A DNA stretch of 62,893 nt, taken from the NCBI RefSeq assembly GCF_031010175.1, contig NZ_JAUAMB010000030.1, positions 1 through 62,893 on the forward strand, read 5' to 3'. Positions 18,555 through 27,574 of the stretch are shown one piece after another (position 1 is the first letter of the stretch; each line of letters opens with the position of its first letter). Source of the DNA: Halomonas sp. SpR1. GTDB lineage: Bacteria; Pseudomonadota; Gammaproteobacteria; Pseudomonadales; Halomonadaceae. The notes beneath the pieces are model-generated. The model searched no databases. It saw only the letters and a list, made by a program, of their open reading frames with translations, and had not been told where the DNA came from. Made by a program: the position numbers and the translations under genes.

Positions 18555-19433
18555 TTATGGTTCGGAGTGAGCTGACGGCGCGACGAGCTGTTCTATGTAG
18601 TGGGTACGCAGCGGTATCACATGCGGGTCGATCTGCTCAGGGGCGATACAATCCGCGCTGAAAAAGCGAAACGCATCCACGCCCTGAAACACAAACAGGT
18701 CAACACCCGAAAGCGTTTTGGCGCCCGCCCGTTGAGCGGCGTTTAACAGCTCGGTGTGGGCGGGGATATAGACCGCATCAAAGACCCAGTGCTGATCGCT
18801 AAGCCCGGTGGTATCAATTGGGCAACCCGGGTGATTGATGTGGCCGATGGGTGAGCAGTTCACCACGCCCTGCCACTTGGGAAGCTCTCTTTGCGCCTGT
18901 TCCGGGGTGACGCACGCCGCGCTAATACCCATGGCGTTAAGATCCCGGCTAAGGTTTTCTGCCCGCGTGGCGTCACGTTCAAGAATATGCAGACAACTGA
19001 CATTGAGTTCACCCAGTGCACATGCCACTGCGCGGCCCACGCCACCGGCGCCAATCAATAGCACCTCCCCCGCAGGCTGGCTACCGAAGGAGTGGCGGTA
19101 GGCGCTGATAAAACCGGTGTAATCGGTGTTTTCCGCACGCAGGCCGTCAGCGTCAAACAGCAGCGTATTGGCGGTGCCTACCCGTCGCACGCCTTCGCCA
19201 CGAATATCAGCCAGCTGGGCGGCTTTTTCTTTGAAAGGGAACGTAACGTTGGTTCCCCGGTAGCCCTCGCTACGCAGCTTTTTTATAGCGTTGGGAAAGT
19301 CAAAATCTGACACGCCCAGGCTGTCGACTAAATCGTAGCGTACCGGCTCGCCCAACGAAGCGCCCAGGCGTTCGTGTAAATCCGGGGATTGCGACTTGGC
19401 AATGCCTTCTCCTACCAGACCGAGTTTAATCAT
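18555..19433 (-). CDS. aroE: Shikimate dehydrogenase (AroE/YdiB family)
   Basis: A 292-residue enzyme interconverting 3-dehydroshikimate and shikimate (or quinate and dehydroquinate). It shows the substrate loop GEGIAKSQSPDLHE, the catalytic Lys in NVTFPFKEKA, the Asp in ENTDYTGF, and the nucleotide motif GAGGVGRAVACAL. Overlap with the upstream quiC copy by the ATGA junction shows translational coupling, which points to a catabolic role in the shikimate-to-protocatechuate route served by the TRAP transporter in the same operon. NAD versus NADP preference is not settled. Confidence 0.9.
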   Translation of the reverse strand: MIKLGLVGEGIAKSQSPDLHERLGASLGEPVRYDLVDSLGVSDFDFPNAIKKLRSEGYRGTNVTFPFKEKAAQLADIRGEGVRRVGTANTLLFDADGLRAENTDYTGFISAYRHSFGSQPAGEVLLIGAGGVGRAVACALGELNVSCLHILERDATRAENLSRDLNAMGISAACVTPEQAQRELPKWQGVVNCSPIGHINHPGCPIDTTGLSDQHWVFDAVYIPAHTELLNAAQRAGAKTLSGVDLFVFQGVDAFRFFSADCIAPEQIDPHVIPLRTHYIEQLVAPSAHSEP

Positions 19434-21316
19434 GCTTGGCTTCCTCCTGTGGGGTGCTTTGGCGTTTTTTGATCCATGCCATCAATTTCTGCCTCCAGGC
19501 GCTGCTGCGCGGTGACGCGCACAAAGGCATTCGGCGCGCCTAGCCCTTGGTAGCCATCACGCTGCACCAGCTCAAAGAAGAACGCCTGACGGCCGGGCTG
19601 GGTATACAGCTGGTAGAAGTCGCCATGGCTGTCTTGGTCAAAGAGGATGTGGTGCGCCTGCATCCACGCTTGGGTTTGTGCAGGTAGGTCAACGCGTGCG
19701 GCCAGGTCGCGGTAGTAGTTGCCGGGAATCGGCAGTACCGGCGTGCCCGCCTGCTGCAGCGCGGCGCTGGTGTCGCGCATGGCGTTGGTGCGCAGGGCGA
19801 CATGGTGAACGCCCGAGCCGCCGTATTGCCGCACAAAGCGGTTGCTGGCGGTATCCGGCGAGGCGCTGGCGTTAAGCGCCAGGCGGAAGCGACCGTTGTA
19901 GTTTTGCAGCACCTGGCTCTGGATCAGCCCGCGGGGGTCGGTGACATCGAAGGAAGGCGTTGGCTCCAACTGGAAAATAGCGCGGTACTGCAGCATCAGC
20001 GAGAGGTAGTCGTGGTAGGAGAGCGCCACGCTGATATGGTCGATATCCACCAGCGCGCTCTGGGGAACGGGCTGCACATCCACAGTGAACTCACGATCCC
20101 AGGTACGGCTAAGTTGCGAGTCGTCAATGATATAGGAGAGACTGCCGTCTACATTGCGCAGTGCGCTCATGCGGTGGCTGGCGCCCACCTCTTCGGGCTC
20201 GACAATATCGTAGCCCAGCTTATCCGCGCGCTTGAACGCTTCATAGGCGTTGCCCACGCGCAGGCCAATGGCGGTGATGGCAGTAGCATCGCGACCCGGT
20301 ACTCGGCCAGTGAAGTGCGCCTCGGTGTTGAGCACCAGGTTAACGTCGCCCGCCGCCCAACGTTCGGCGTTGAGCGTATGGTGGCGCCCCACGCAGGCCA
20401 TGCCCAGGGCGCTAAGCAGCTCGCGCAGCGGTGCTAAATCGTCGGGCTCAACGGCAATCTCCAGAAAGGCGACCGACTCGATCGGCTGGGGCGCGGGAAT
20501 GCCGCTGTCGCCCTGCATGCTGCGCAGCAAGTGGTAGGAACGCAGCCCGTCGCGAGCAGTCTGGTCGCTGTGGCCCATGCGGAACACATCGTTAAAGATC
20601 TCGTGGGAGAGCGGGCCGTCGTAACGGGTCTCGTCCAACATGGCCATGAATTTATCCATCTGCAGTTCGCCCTGGCCGGGGAAGCAGCGGTAGTGACGGC
20701 TCCACGACAGATGATCCATGGAGAGGCGCGGTGCATCGGCGGTTTGTACCAGAAAGATGCGATCCCCCGGAATGCGGCCAATGGTGCCCAGCTCCGTCTG
20801 GCGGGAGAAGATATGGAAGGTATCCAGCACCAGGCCGACATTGGGGTGGGCAGCGCGGCGCACCACTTCCCAGCTGTCGCGATAGTCGTGAATATGGCGG
20901 CCCCAGGCGAGCGCCTCATAGGCCACGCGCAGATTGCGCCGTGCGGCACGCTCACCTAGCTCATAGAAGTCATCGGCGGCGCGGCTTAAACCCGGCAGAG
21001 AGTCGGGGTGAACGGTGCTGCAGGCCATGAGCAGATCCGTGCCGAGCTCCTCCATTAGGTCAAACTTGTGCTCGGCGCGGTCGAACGCCCGTTCCCGGGC
21101 GCGCCCCTGCAGGCCTTCGAAATCGCGAAACGGCTGGAGCGTGACCAGCTTAAGTCCGCGGGCGCGAATCAGCTCGCCCGCTTCCCGCGGCGTGCCGGTG
21201 AACGCGGTTAAGTCGTTTTCAAACAGCTCAAGCCCTTCAAAACCCGCTTGGGCGATGGCGTCTACCTTCTCTTCCAGCGAGCCGCTTAGGCAAACCGTGG
21301 CAATGGATGAGTACAT
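19430..21316 (-). CDS. quiC: 3-dehydroshikimate dehydratase (copy 2)
   Basis: A 628-residue paralogue of the protein at 10814-12658, with the same two domains: TIM barrel (about 1-265, IATVCLSGSLEEKVDAIAQAG; VAYEALAWGRH; LDTFHIFSR) and HPPD-like VOC domain. Unlike copy 1 it keeps all three presumptive metal ligands of the C-terminal domain (IDHISVAL, GVHHVALRT, FFFELVQRDG). It follows a TRAP dctPQM set and overlaps aroE, forming dctP-dctQ-dctM-quiC-aroE. This operon likely imports shikimate-type acids and converts them to protocatechuate. Confidence 0.9.
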   Translation of the reverse strand: MYSSIATVCLSGSLEEKVDAIAQAGFEGLELFENDLTAFTGTPREAGELIRARGLKLVTLQPFRDFEGLQGRARERAFDRAEHKFDLMEELGTDLLMACSTVHPDSLPGLSRAADDFYELGERAARRNLRVAYEALAWGRHIHDYRDSWEVVRRAAHPNVGLVLDTFHIFSRQTELGTIGRIPGDRIFLVQTADAPRLSMDHLSWSRHYRCFPGQGELQMDKFMAMLDETRYDGPLSHEIFNDVFRMGHSDQTARDGLRSYHLLRSMQGDSGIPAPQPIESVAFLEIAVEPDDLAPLRELLSALGMACVGRHHTLNAERWAAGDVNLVLNTEAHFTGRVPGRDATAITAIGLRVGNAYEAFKRADKLGYDIVEPEEVGASHRMSALRNVDGSLSYIIDDSQLSRTWDREFTVDVQPVPQSALVDIDHISVALSYHDYLSLMLQYRAIFQLEPTPSFDVTDPRGLIQSQVLQNYNGRFRLALNASASPDTASNRFVRQYGGSGVHHVALRTNAMRDTSAALQQAGTPVLPIPGNYYRDLAARVDLPAQTQAWMQAHHILFDQDSHGDFYQLYTQPGRQAFFFELVQRDGYQGLGAPNAFVRVTAQQRLEAEIDGMDQKTPKHPTGGSQA

Positions 21317-21344
21317 GGCATCACGCTCCTTACTTTGTGTAATA

Positions 21345-22610
21345 TCAGTAACCCGCCAGACGCGGCAGGAAGGTGACCAGCGCCGGTACGAAGGTAATCA
21401 GCAGCAGGATCAAAAACTGCACGCCCAGCATCGGTAAAATGCGGCGGATAAGCGGCCCCATGCCCACCCCGGAGACGGAGTCGGCGACAAACAGGCAGAG
21501 CCCCATGGGCGGTGTGATTAGCCCCATCATTAGGTTGAAAATCACCACGATACCGAAGTGCAGCGGGTCGATACCCAGCGCCATGGCAATGGGGTGAAGA
21601 ATCGGCACCAGCACCAAAATGGCCGCGATGCCTTCCAGGAACAGCCCCACCACCAGCAGTAGCAGAATCACGGCGATCAGGAAGGTCCACTGGGTATCGA
21701 TACTCATCAGCGCCCACTCGGTGAGCATGTTGGGCACGCGCTCGAATGTCAGCACCCAGTTGGCGGCGGAGACGGCGCCCATGATGACCATAATCACTGC
21801 GCTGTCGCGCATGGCGCGGGCGAAGATGCCTGGCAGGTTCACCAGTTTGATATTGCGGTAGAGCACCACGCCCAGAATCAGCGCGTAGACCACAGCAAAA
21901 GCCGCCGCTTCGGTGGGCGTGACGATACCGGCGAGAATCGCGCCGACCACAAACACCGGCATCAGCGCGGGCAGCAGGCCGTGGAGGAGCGCATGGCGGC
22001 GCGACTGCTGCCTTGACTGGGTAGCGCCCAGGTCTCCGGCGAAAAAGTAGACGTAGATGGAAAGCCCCAGCGCCAGCAAAAAACCCGGCACGATACCGGC
22101 CAAAAATAGCCCCGGTACCGATACGCCAGACACGGTGAGCGCGTAGATAATCACCGGAATACTCGGGGGAATAATTGGGCCAATGACCGATGAGGCCGCG
22201 GTGAGTGCAGCGGCGAAGTCGCGTGGGTAGCCCTCTTTTTCCATTGACGGTATAAACACCCGTCCAAGCGCGGAAGTGTCGGCAATCGCCGAACCCGAGA
22301 GGCCGGCAAAAATCACCGACGCCCAAATATTGACGTGCGCCAGCCCGGCTTTTAGGCGGCCAACAATGGCGGTGGCCAGGTTAATAATCCGGTGAGTAAT
22401 ACCCGCTTCGTTCATCAGCTCGCCCGCCAGAATAAACAGCGGTATGGCCAGCAACGGGAAGGATTCCATGCCGCCAAAAAACTGCTGCGAGACTATACGG
22501 ATGTGGTAGGGCAAATCGCCAGTGCTCATCAGCACTGTCAGCGAACCGAGAATGGCAAAGGCAAACGGCACCCCAAGCAGAATAAGGGCGATAAGCAGTA
22601 TAAAAATCAT
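21345..22610 (-). CDS. dctM: TRAP transporter large permease DctM
   Basis: A 421-residue, about 12-TM ion-transporter-superfamily protein of the DctM type (GVPFAFAILGSLTVLM start; AGLSGSAIADTSALGRVFIPSM; IIPPSIPVIIYAL; LITPPMGLCLFVADSV). It couples Na+ to uptake of the acid delivered by DctP. It overlaps dctQ by 4 bp and precedes quiC by 28 bp. Confidence 0.92.
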   Translation of the reverse strand: MIFILLIALILLGVPFAFAILGSLTVLMSTGDLPYHIRIVSQQFFGGMESFPLLAIPLFILAGELMNEAGITHRIINLATAIVGRLKAGLAHVNIWASVIFAGLSGSAIADTSALGRVFIPSMEKEGYPRDFAAALTAASSVIGPIIPPSIPVIIYALTVSGVSVPGLFLAGIVPGFLLALGLSIYVYFFAGDLGATQSRQQSRRHALLHGLLPALMPVFVVGAILAGIVTPTEAAAFAVVYALILGVVLYRNIKLVNLPGIFARAMRDSAVIMVIMGAVSAANWVLTFERVPNMLTEWALMSIDTQWTFLIAVILLLLVVGLFLEGIAAILVLVPILHPIAMALGIDPLHFGIVVIFNLMMGLITPPMGLCLFVADSVSGVGMGPLIRRILPMLGVQFLILLLITFVPALVTFLPRLAGY

Positions 22611-23104
22611 GCTGACGTCTCCTCACCCTGCTGGGTGCTCAGGCGCAGGCCCGCCATCACCAGTGCAGAGAGGCTGAGCAACCCGCCGCCAATCAGCATG
22701 GAGGCTTGAAACAGCCACATCGGCATTCCCGTGCTTGATGAGGTGCGCCCACCACGCGCGGCGATAAACTCAACCGCCGACAGTATTAAGCCGATGCCGA
22801 TCACCAGTACCATCAAATCGACAGCAACGGCCTGCCAGCGCACCCAGCGCGGCGGCAGCAGGCGTCGAATAAGGTCAAAGCCGATGTGCTTGTCCTGCAG
22901 GTACGCCCAAGACATGCCGAACATCAGGCCGTAAATCATTAAATAGATGGCGGTGTCTTCTCCCCAGGTAATGGAGCCGCCGTAGGTGTAGCGGGCAAAG
23001 GCATTGCCCGCGACCAGCAGGAAAATCAGCACCATGGCAAGCCCTGCCAAGCTGCCATTGAACAGGATCAGGCCGCGGTGTAGGCGGGCGAGAAGATGAG
23101 ACAT
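22607..23104 (-). CDS. dctQ: TRAP transporter small permease DctQ
   Basis: A 165-residue membrane protein with four hydrophobic segments, and the DctQ-typical NAFARYTYGGSITWGEDTAIYLMIYGLMFG block. It lies between dctP and dctM in the shikimate-type operon. Confidence 0.9.
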   Translation of the reverse strand: MSHLLARLHRGLILFNGSLAGLAMVLIFLLVAGNAFARYTYGGSITWGEDTAIYLMIYGLMFGMSWAYLQDKHIGFDLIRRLLPPRWVRWQAVAVDLMVLVIGIGLILSAVEFIAARGGRTSSSTGMPMWLFQASMLIGGGLLSLSALVMAGLRLSTQQGEETSA

Positions 23105-23192
23105 AAGAGCACCTTCAATCGATAGTCAGGCACGCAGGGTCGCGAGTGAGCCACCCAAGGCCCACTCGCAAAGCGCTTTGATCAGGCGGGGT

Positions 23193-24254
23193 TTAGAAGC
23201 GTGCGGATGCTTCTTCCACGGCGGAAGAGAGACGCTCGATCCACTCCGCGTCATCGCCAAGCTCTTCGGTTAGGTACGCCTGAACCGGCGGCTGGGCCGC
23301 TTCGCGGAAGGCTTCCATCTGTTCAGCGGTAGGCTGGGTGATCTCCATGCCCTCGGCAGCCAGTTTGGTGATCCCCTCGGCCGAGTTGAACTGCTGGATG
23401 GCACGGCCAGTGGTGCCAGCGACCACCGCGGCGCGCTTCACAGCGGCCTGTTCTTCCTCGCTTAGCGACTGGAAAATCTCATCGTTGATCAAGATATGGT
23501 CCACACCGTAAACGTGTCGATCCAGGGTCAAATAATCCTGAAACTCATAGAAATTATTGCCATAGATCACCGAGATAGGGTTCTCTTGACCATCGACAAC
23601 ACCGGTAGCAAGCGCCGTGGGCACTTCACCCCAGGCGATTCCCTGGGGTTCGCCACCCAAAGCGCTGACCATTTCCAGGTAGAGCGGAATGGTCTGTACG
23701 CGGAACTTCAGCCCTTGCATATCCTCCGGCGAGTGAATCGGGCGCACGGAGTTGGTGAAGTGGCGAAAGCCGGTTTCGCCGTAGGCCAGTGTGCGTAGGC
23801 CGGTTTCCTGCAAGCAGTGTTCAGCCAATGCAGTGCCGAATTCGCCGTCCATTACTTGCCAAGCAACGGGAGCTGACGGGAAGGTGTAAGGGATATCCGT
23901 CACGGCGACCGCCGGGCAGAAGTTGGCATAGGCACCGGAGACCATCGCAATGCTGATGGTGCCATCCTGCGCGCCTTCAATCAGTTCGGTTTCACCGCCT
24001 AGCGCGCCAGCAGGGTAGAGCTCCACGGTGAGATCCGTTTCGGCTTCCACCAGGTTTTTGAACACTTGACCGGCCGCACCTTTTTTCGAGGTGGTCCAGT
24101 CATCAGGATCAACGTGGGCAAAGCGCAGCGTTTGGGCGGAGGCGCTAGCAGCGGCAACCAGCGTAACCGTAGCAAGGGCCGCCGTTAGGGCGCGTTTCTT
24201 TATAGACATAGGTTTTATAGACACAGATTTTGTAAACACAGGGGTCAAAGACAT
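23193..24254 (-). CDS. dctP: TRAP solute-binding protein DctP (shikimate operon)
   Basis: A 353-residue exported binding protein (DctP/TAXI-like TRAP family). The mature part starts around QTLRFAHVDPDDWTTSKKG; the family's ligand-pinning Arg is in GLKFRVQ. The ATG at 24254 is preceded by AAGAGGAC, giving a long n-region (21 residues) before the signal-peptide core RALTAALATVTLVAAASASAQ; the internal Met16 is an alternative without a good ribosome site. Sequence differs clearly from the five other DctP proteins of the window. Divergent from a TetR gene. Confidence 0.88.
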   Translation of the reverse strand: MSLTPVFTKSVSIKPMSIKKRALTAALATVTLVAAASASAQTLRFAHVDPDDWTTSKKGAAGQVFKNLVEAETDLTVELYPAGALGGETELIEGAQDGTISIAMVSGAYANFCPAVAVTDIPYTFPSAPVAWQVMDGEFGTALAEHCLQETGLRTLAYGETGFRHFTNSVRPIHSPEDMQGLKFRVQTIPLYLEMVSALGGEPQGIAWGEVPTALATGVVDGQENPISVIYGNNFYEFQDYLTLDRHVYGVDHILINDEIFQSLSEEEQAAVKRAAVVAGTTGRAIQQFNSAEGITKLAAEGMEITQPTAEQMEAFREAAQPPVQAYLTEELGDDAEWIERLSSAVEEASARF

Positions 24255-24348
24255 TGTTGTTGTCCTCTTGTTGGGTCGTTGTTATAAGGTTTGGAAAAGC
24301 CTAAATCAGTGGCGTGTTTAGCCGTTCCATCCTGTCATAATCAACAAT

Positions 24349-24363
24349 GTACGAAATGGTACG
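24349..24363. promoter_or_regulatory. Candidate operator between TRAP operon and tetR
   Basis: GTACGAAATGGTACG contains the inverted repeat GTAC-N6-GTAC and shares GTACGAAATG with the site at 13493. It could be a TetR-type operator or a degenerate PcaR-type site. Confidence 0.4.
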
Positions 24364-24422
24364 TTCAGTCAAGCTGTGGCATACTAGACCAAAGACGACC
24401 ACGACAATAAAAGGCATGCTCT

Positions 24423-25106
24423 ATGACACTCTCTTCGACCAAGGCCAGCCCCCCTGCCGCGCCGCGACGGCGTAAAAATGACCCCGAATCCGTGCGCGCC
24501 GATATTCTTGCGGTGGCCACCCGCGAATTCTCCGAAAAAGGCCTCTCTGGGGCCCGGATCGATGAGATCGCCGAGAAAACCCGCGCCTCCAAGCGTATGA
24601 TTTACTACTACTTTAATGATAAAGAGACGCTCTACCTGCACACTCTGGAAGCCGCCTACCAGAAAGTGCGACTCCAGGAGGCCGAGCTGGATCTTGACCA
24701 TCTGGCTCCGCTTGAAGCACTTAGCCGACTCGTGCGGTTTACCTTCTGCCATCACGCCAAAAACCCCGACTTTATTCGCCTGGTAATGATCGAAAATATT
24801 CATCATGGCCGCTTTTTGGCGCAGTCAGAGTTGATCCAGTCACTCAATGCCGGGGTGATTGATGCGCTCACCAGTGTCTATGCTCGCGGTCTAGAGGCCG
24901 GCTGTTTTCGCGAAGGCTTGGATCCACGGGAGCTGCACTGGCTGATTAGCGCGCTGTCATTTTTCAATGTCTCAAACCAGCACACCTTTTCGCGGATTTT
25001 TGATTGGCAACAAGCCTCACCTGAGAACCAGCGCAAACTGGAAGATCATGTTACCGAGATGGTACTGCGCTACGTGGTCACTGATGCCACGCTCTCGCAG
25101 TCGTAA
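24423..25106 (+). CDS. TetR-family transcriptional regulator
   Basis: A 227-residue regulator with an N-terminal TetR HTH (about residues 25-70: VATREFSEKGLSGARIDEIAEKT...MIYYYFNDKETLY) and an all-helical C-terminal ligand domain. It is divergent from the dctPQM-quiC-aroE operon, which is its most likely target; the inverted repeat at 24349 lies between them. The effector is unknown, perhaps shikimate or protocatechuate. Confidence 0.88.
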   Translation: MTLSSTKASPPAAPRRRKNDPESVRADILAVATREFSEKGLSGARIDEIAEKTRASKRMIYYYFNDKETLYLHTLEAAYQKVRLQEAELDLDHLAPLEALSRLVRFTFCHHAKNPDFIRLVMIENIHHGRFLAQSELIQSLNAGVIDALTSVYARGLEAGCFREGLDPRELHWLISALSFFNVSNQHTFSRIFDWQQASPENQRKLEDHVTEMVLRYVVTDATLSQS

Positions 25107-25128
25107 GTACCGACCTATTTAGCGTATG

Positions 25129-25152
25129 GTTCGAATGGCGAACAACTGTACA
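25129..25152 (+). promoter_or_regulatory. PcaR-type operator (pcaB)
   Basis: GTTCGAATGGCGAAC at 25129-25143 is a perfect palindrome; GTACA follows at 25148, 19 bp from the first half. It is about 75-98 bp before the pcaB start. Confidence 0.75.
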
Positions 25153-25226
25153 CTTCTGTTCTGAGTCGTACCTTTGTGGACTGTTTTGCTGGTTCTGAAC
25201 AACGTTATATAGGAGGCGTAACGCCC

Positions 25227-26555
25227 ATGCCCGCCGCATTTTTAAAACACCCCTTTATGAGCCAGCGCGCCATCGCCGAGTGTGACGATGACGCCATGGT
25301 GCGTGCCATGCTGGCCTTTGAGTTGGCCTTGGCTGAAGTTCAGGAAGCCAGCGGCGCGGTGCCTGATGGCGTTAGCCAGCAAATGCGCGAACAGTTGGAG
25401 AATGCGGAATTCAATAGCGAAGAGGTCGCGGCGGGTATTGCCAGCGGTGGCAATGTGGCGATTCCGTTTGTAAAGCAGAGCCGCGCGCTGCTCGCCGATG
25501 AGGTCAAGCGCTACTGGCATCAGGGGGCGACGAGCCAGGACGTGGTCGACTCCGCGCTGATGCTGCTGCTGAAACCACGCTTAGCGGCGTTAGATGAATT
25601 GCTGATGCGCTGCCGAACGGCGGCGTTAGCGCTTATGGATACTCATATCGATACGCCCATGGTAGGTCGAACGTTAATGCAGCAGGCGCTACCGATGACT
25701 TTTGGCGTTAAGGTGGCCCACTGGGCAATCGGCTTGGAGCAGAGCCGCCGCCGCTTGGGTGAGGTGGAACTGCCCGTTCAGTTTGGTGGCGCGGTGGGCG
25801 TGCACTCGGGCTGGGACACGCTGGGGCTTGAGTGGATGGACGCCTTGGCCGAGCGACTCGGCTTGGCCGTGCCGGTACTGCCCTGGCATACCGACCGCTA
25901 CCCGATCCATGCCCTTGGCACGGCATTAGATGCGGTAGCCGGGGCCACTGAAAAAATCGCCCTGGATGTGTCGCTGCTGACGCAAACCGAAGTCGGCGAA
26001 GTGGCGGAACCTTCGGCACCGGGCATGGGCGAGTCCTCCTCCATGCCGCATAAGCGTAACCCGGTACGCAGCGCGCTGATTCGTGGCGCGGCGCGGCAAG
26101 TGCATGGTCATACCAGTGTGTTGATCAACGCTGCTGCCCAGCCTCTTGAACGCGGGTTGGGTGAATGGCACGCGGAGTGGGCGCCGTTAATGGAGAGCGC
26201 TCTGCTGGTAGAGGGGGCGCTGGAGCAAGTGGCCGTGCTTTTGGAAGGGCTAGAGGTCTACCCCGACAACATGTGGCGAAATCTGGCAGCTACCGGCGGC
26301 GGCATTATGGCCGAGCCCGTCGCACGTTTGCTGGCGCCTACGCTAGGTGTGGAGAAAGCCAAAGCGGTTAGCGCGGAAGCGGCAGAAGTTGCGCGTCGTG
26401 AATCACGCGCTTACTCAGCCGTGCTTGCCGACCACCCTGATGTGAAAGGGGACGTTGATGACGAGGCGTTGCGCAATGCCTGCGACCCTGCTTTATACCT
26501 TGGTAGCAGCGCCGCCCAGGTCATACGCGCTAAAAAATGGCTAGAAGCGCAATAA
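25227..26555 (+). CDS. pcaB: 3-carboxy-cis,cis-muconate cycloisomerase
   Basis: A 442-residue fumarase-superfamily enzyme making 4-carboxymuconolactone from beta-carboxymuconate, the step after ring cleavage. The superfamily signature GESSSMPHKRNPV is at about residues 268-280; the N-terminal SQRAIAECDDDAMVRAMLAFE and GATSQDVVDSALM blocks also fit PcaB. The start at 25227 follows AGGAGG; a 17-codon extension upstream is possible but lacks a ribosome site. It is separated from pcaI by a promoter region with its own operator. Confidence 0.93.
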   Translation: MPAAFLKHPFMSQRAIAECDDDAMVRAMLAFELALAEVQEASGAVPDGVSQQMREQLENAEFNSEEVAAGIASGGNVAIPFVKQSRALLADEVKRYWHQGATSQDVVDSALMLLLKPRLAALDELLMRCRTAALALMDTHIDTPMVGRTLMQQALPMTFGVKVAHWAIGLEQSRRRLGEVELPVQFGGAVGVHSGWDTLGLEWMDALAERLGLAVPVLPWHTDRYPIHALGTALDAVAGATEKIALDVSLLTQTEVGEVAEPSAPGMGESSSMPHKRNPVRSALIRGAARQVHGHTSVLINAAAQPLERGLGEWHAEWAPLMESALLVEGALEQVAVLLEGLEVYPDNMWRNLAATGGGIMAEPVARLLAPTLGVEKAKAVSAEAAEVARRESRAYSAVLADHPDVKGDVDDEALRNACDPALYLGSSAAQVIRAKKWLEAQ

Positions 26556-26666
26556 GCGCATTTAAAAACAAAGCGTTAAGTTTGTTTGTGGTGAGAGTGG
26601 TGGGATCGGCAGGGTCATTAGATGGTCGCCATTGGGTTTGACCCCATTAGCGTTCAGCAGTAGATT

Positions 26667-26700
26667 GTTCGTATAGAGGATCTATGTTCGCTAAACGAAC
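26667..26700 (+). promoter_or_regulatory. PcaR-type operator with third half-site (pcaIJFLHG)
   Basis: GTTCGCTAAACGAAC at 26686-26700 is a perfect palindrome and a further perfect GTTCG lies at 26667, exactly 19 bp upstream. This three-half-site arrangement matches what is known for PcaU of Acinetobacter. Confidence 0.8.
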
Positions 26701-26755
26701 AAATTGCAGCAGCTCACTAACAAATACGCCAACGACCCGCTAAGAGGCACCCATC

Positions 26756-27574
26756 ATGGCCGAGTTTCTCAGCTTGCATGACGCGGTAGCGCGCTACGTC
26801 CAAGACGGCGCTACCGTGGCCATGGAAGGCTTCACCCACCTGATTCCATTTGCCGCCGGTCACGAAGTGATCCGCCAGAAAAAGCGTGATCTGACGCTGA
26901 TCCGTATGACTCCCGATATCATCTATGACCAGATGATTGGCGCGGGCTGCGCTAAAAAGGTGATCTTCTCCTGGGGCGGTAACCCCGGCGTGGGCTCGCT
27001 GCACCGCCTGCGTGATGCGGTGGAGAAAGGCTGGCCGTGCAAGATCGAGATTCTGGAGCATAGCCACGCGGCCATGGCCTGCGCGTTTGAAGCGGGTGCT
27101 GCCGGTCTGCCGATGGCGGTTTTTCGCGGCTACATCGGTAGCGAACTGCCCAGCGTCAACGATCAAATCAAATTCATCGAGTGCCCGTTTACCGGGGAGC
27201 GCCTGGCCGCTGTTCCGTCGGTGCGCCCGGATGTCTCGATCATTCACGCCCAGCGGGCGGATCGCCAGGGCAACGTGCTGGTGGAAGGCATTGTCGGCGT
27301 ACAGAAGGAAGCGGTGCTGGCCGCCAAACACAGCATCGTCACGGTGGAAGAGATCGTCGATGACCTCAACGCACACCCCAACGCCTGCGTGATCCCCAGC
27401 TGGGCCGTCAGCGCCATTGCGGTGGCCGAGAAAGGCGCGTTGCCTTCCTACACCCACGGCTACTATGGCCGCAGCAACCACTTCTATAAAGAGTGGGATG
27501 CCATCGCCCGTGATCGCGACACCTTCACGCAGTGGCTTGATGACAACGTCTTTAATGCAGGAGGCCAAGCCTGA
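26756..27574 (+). CDS. pcaI: 3-oxoadipate CoA-transferase subunit A
   Basis: A 272-residue class I CoA-transferase alpha subunit, which with PcaJ moves CoA from succinyl-CoA to beta-ketoadipate. It is of the long, glutaconate-CoA-transferase-like type (MEGFTHLIPFAAGHEVIRQ; FSWGGNPGVGSLHRLRDAVEKG), as in CatI of chloroaromatic-degrading Pseudomonas, rather than the ~230-residue classical PcaI. First gene of pcaI-J-F-L-H-G. Stop and next start overlap (TGATG). Confidence 0.9.
   Translation: MAEFLSLHDAVARYVQDGATVAMEGFTHLIPFAAGHEVIRQKKRDLTLIRMTPDIIYDQMIGAGCAKKVIFSWGGNPGVGSLHRLRDAVEKGWPCKIEILEHSHAAMACAFEAGAAGLPMAVFRGYIGSELPSVNDQIKFIECPFTGERLAAVPSVRPDVSIIHAQRADRQGNVLVEGIVGVQKEAVLAAKHSIVTVEEIVDDLNAHPNACVIPSWAVSAIAVAEKGALPSYTHGYYGRSNHFYKEWDAIARDRDTFTQWLDDNVFNAGGQA

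Noticed and set aside
21286..22326. 346-codon frame overlapping dctM and quiC on the same strand
   Set aside because: Arg/Ala/Gly-rich shadow of dctM in another frame.
26717..27568. 283-codon frame antisense to pcaI
   Set aside because: Fully covered by a clear CoA-transferase gene; no ribosome site or recognisable domain.
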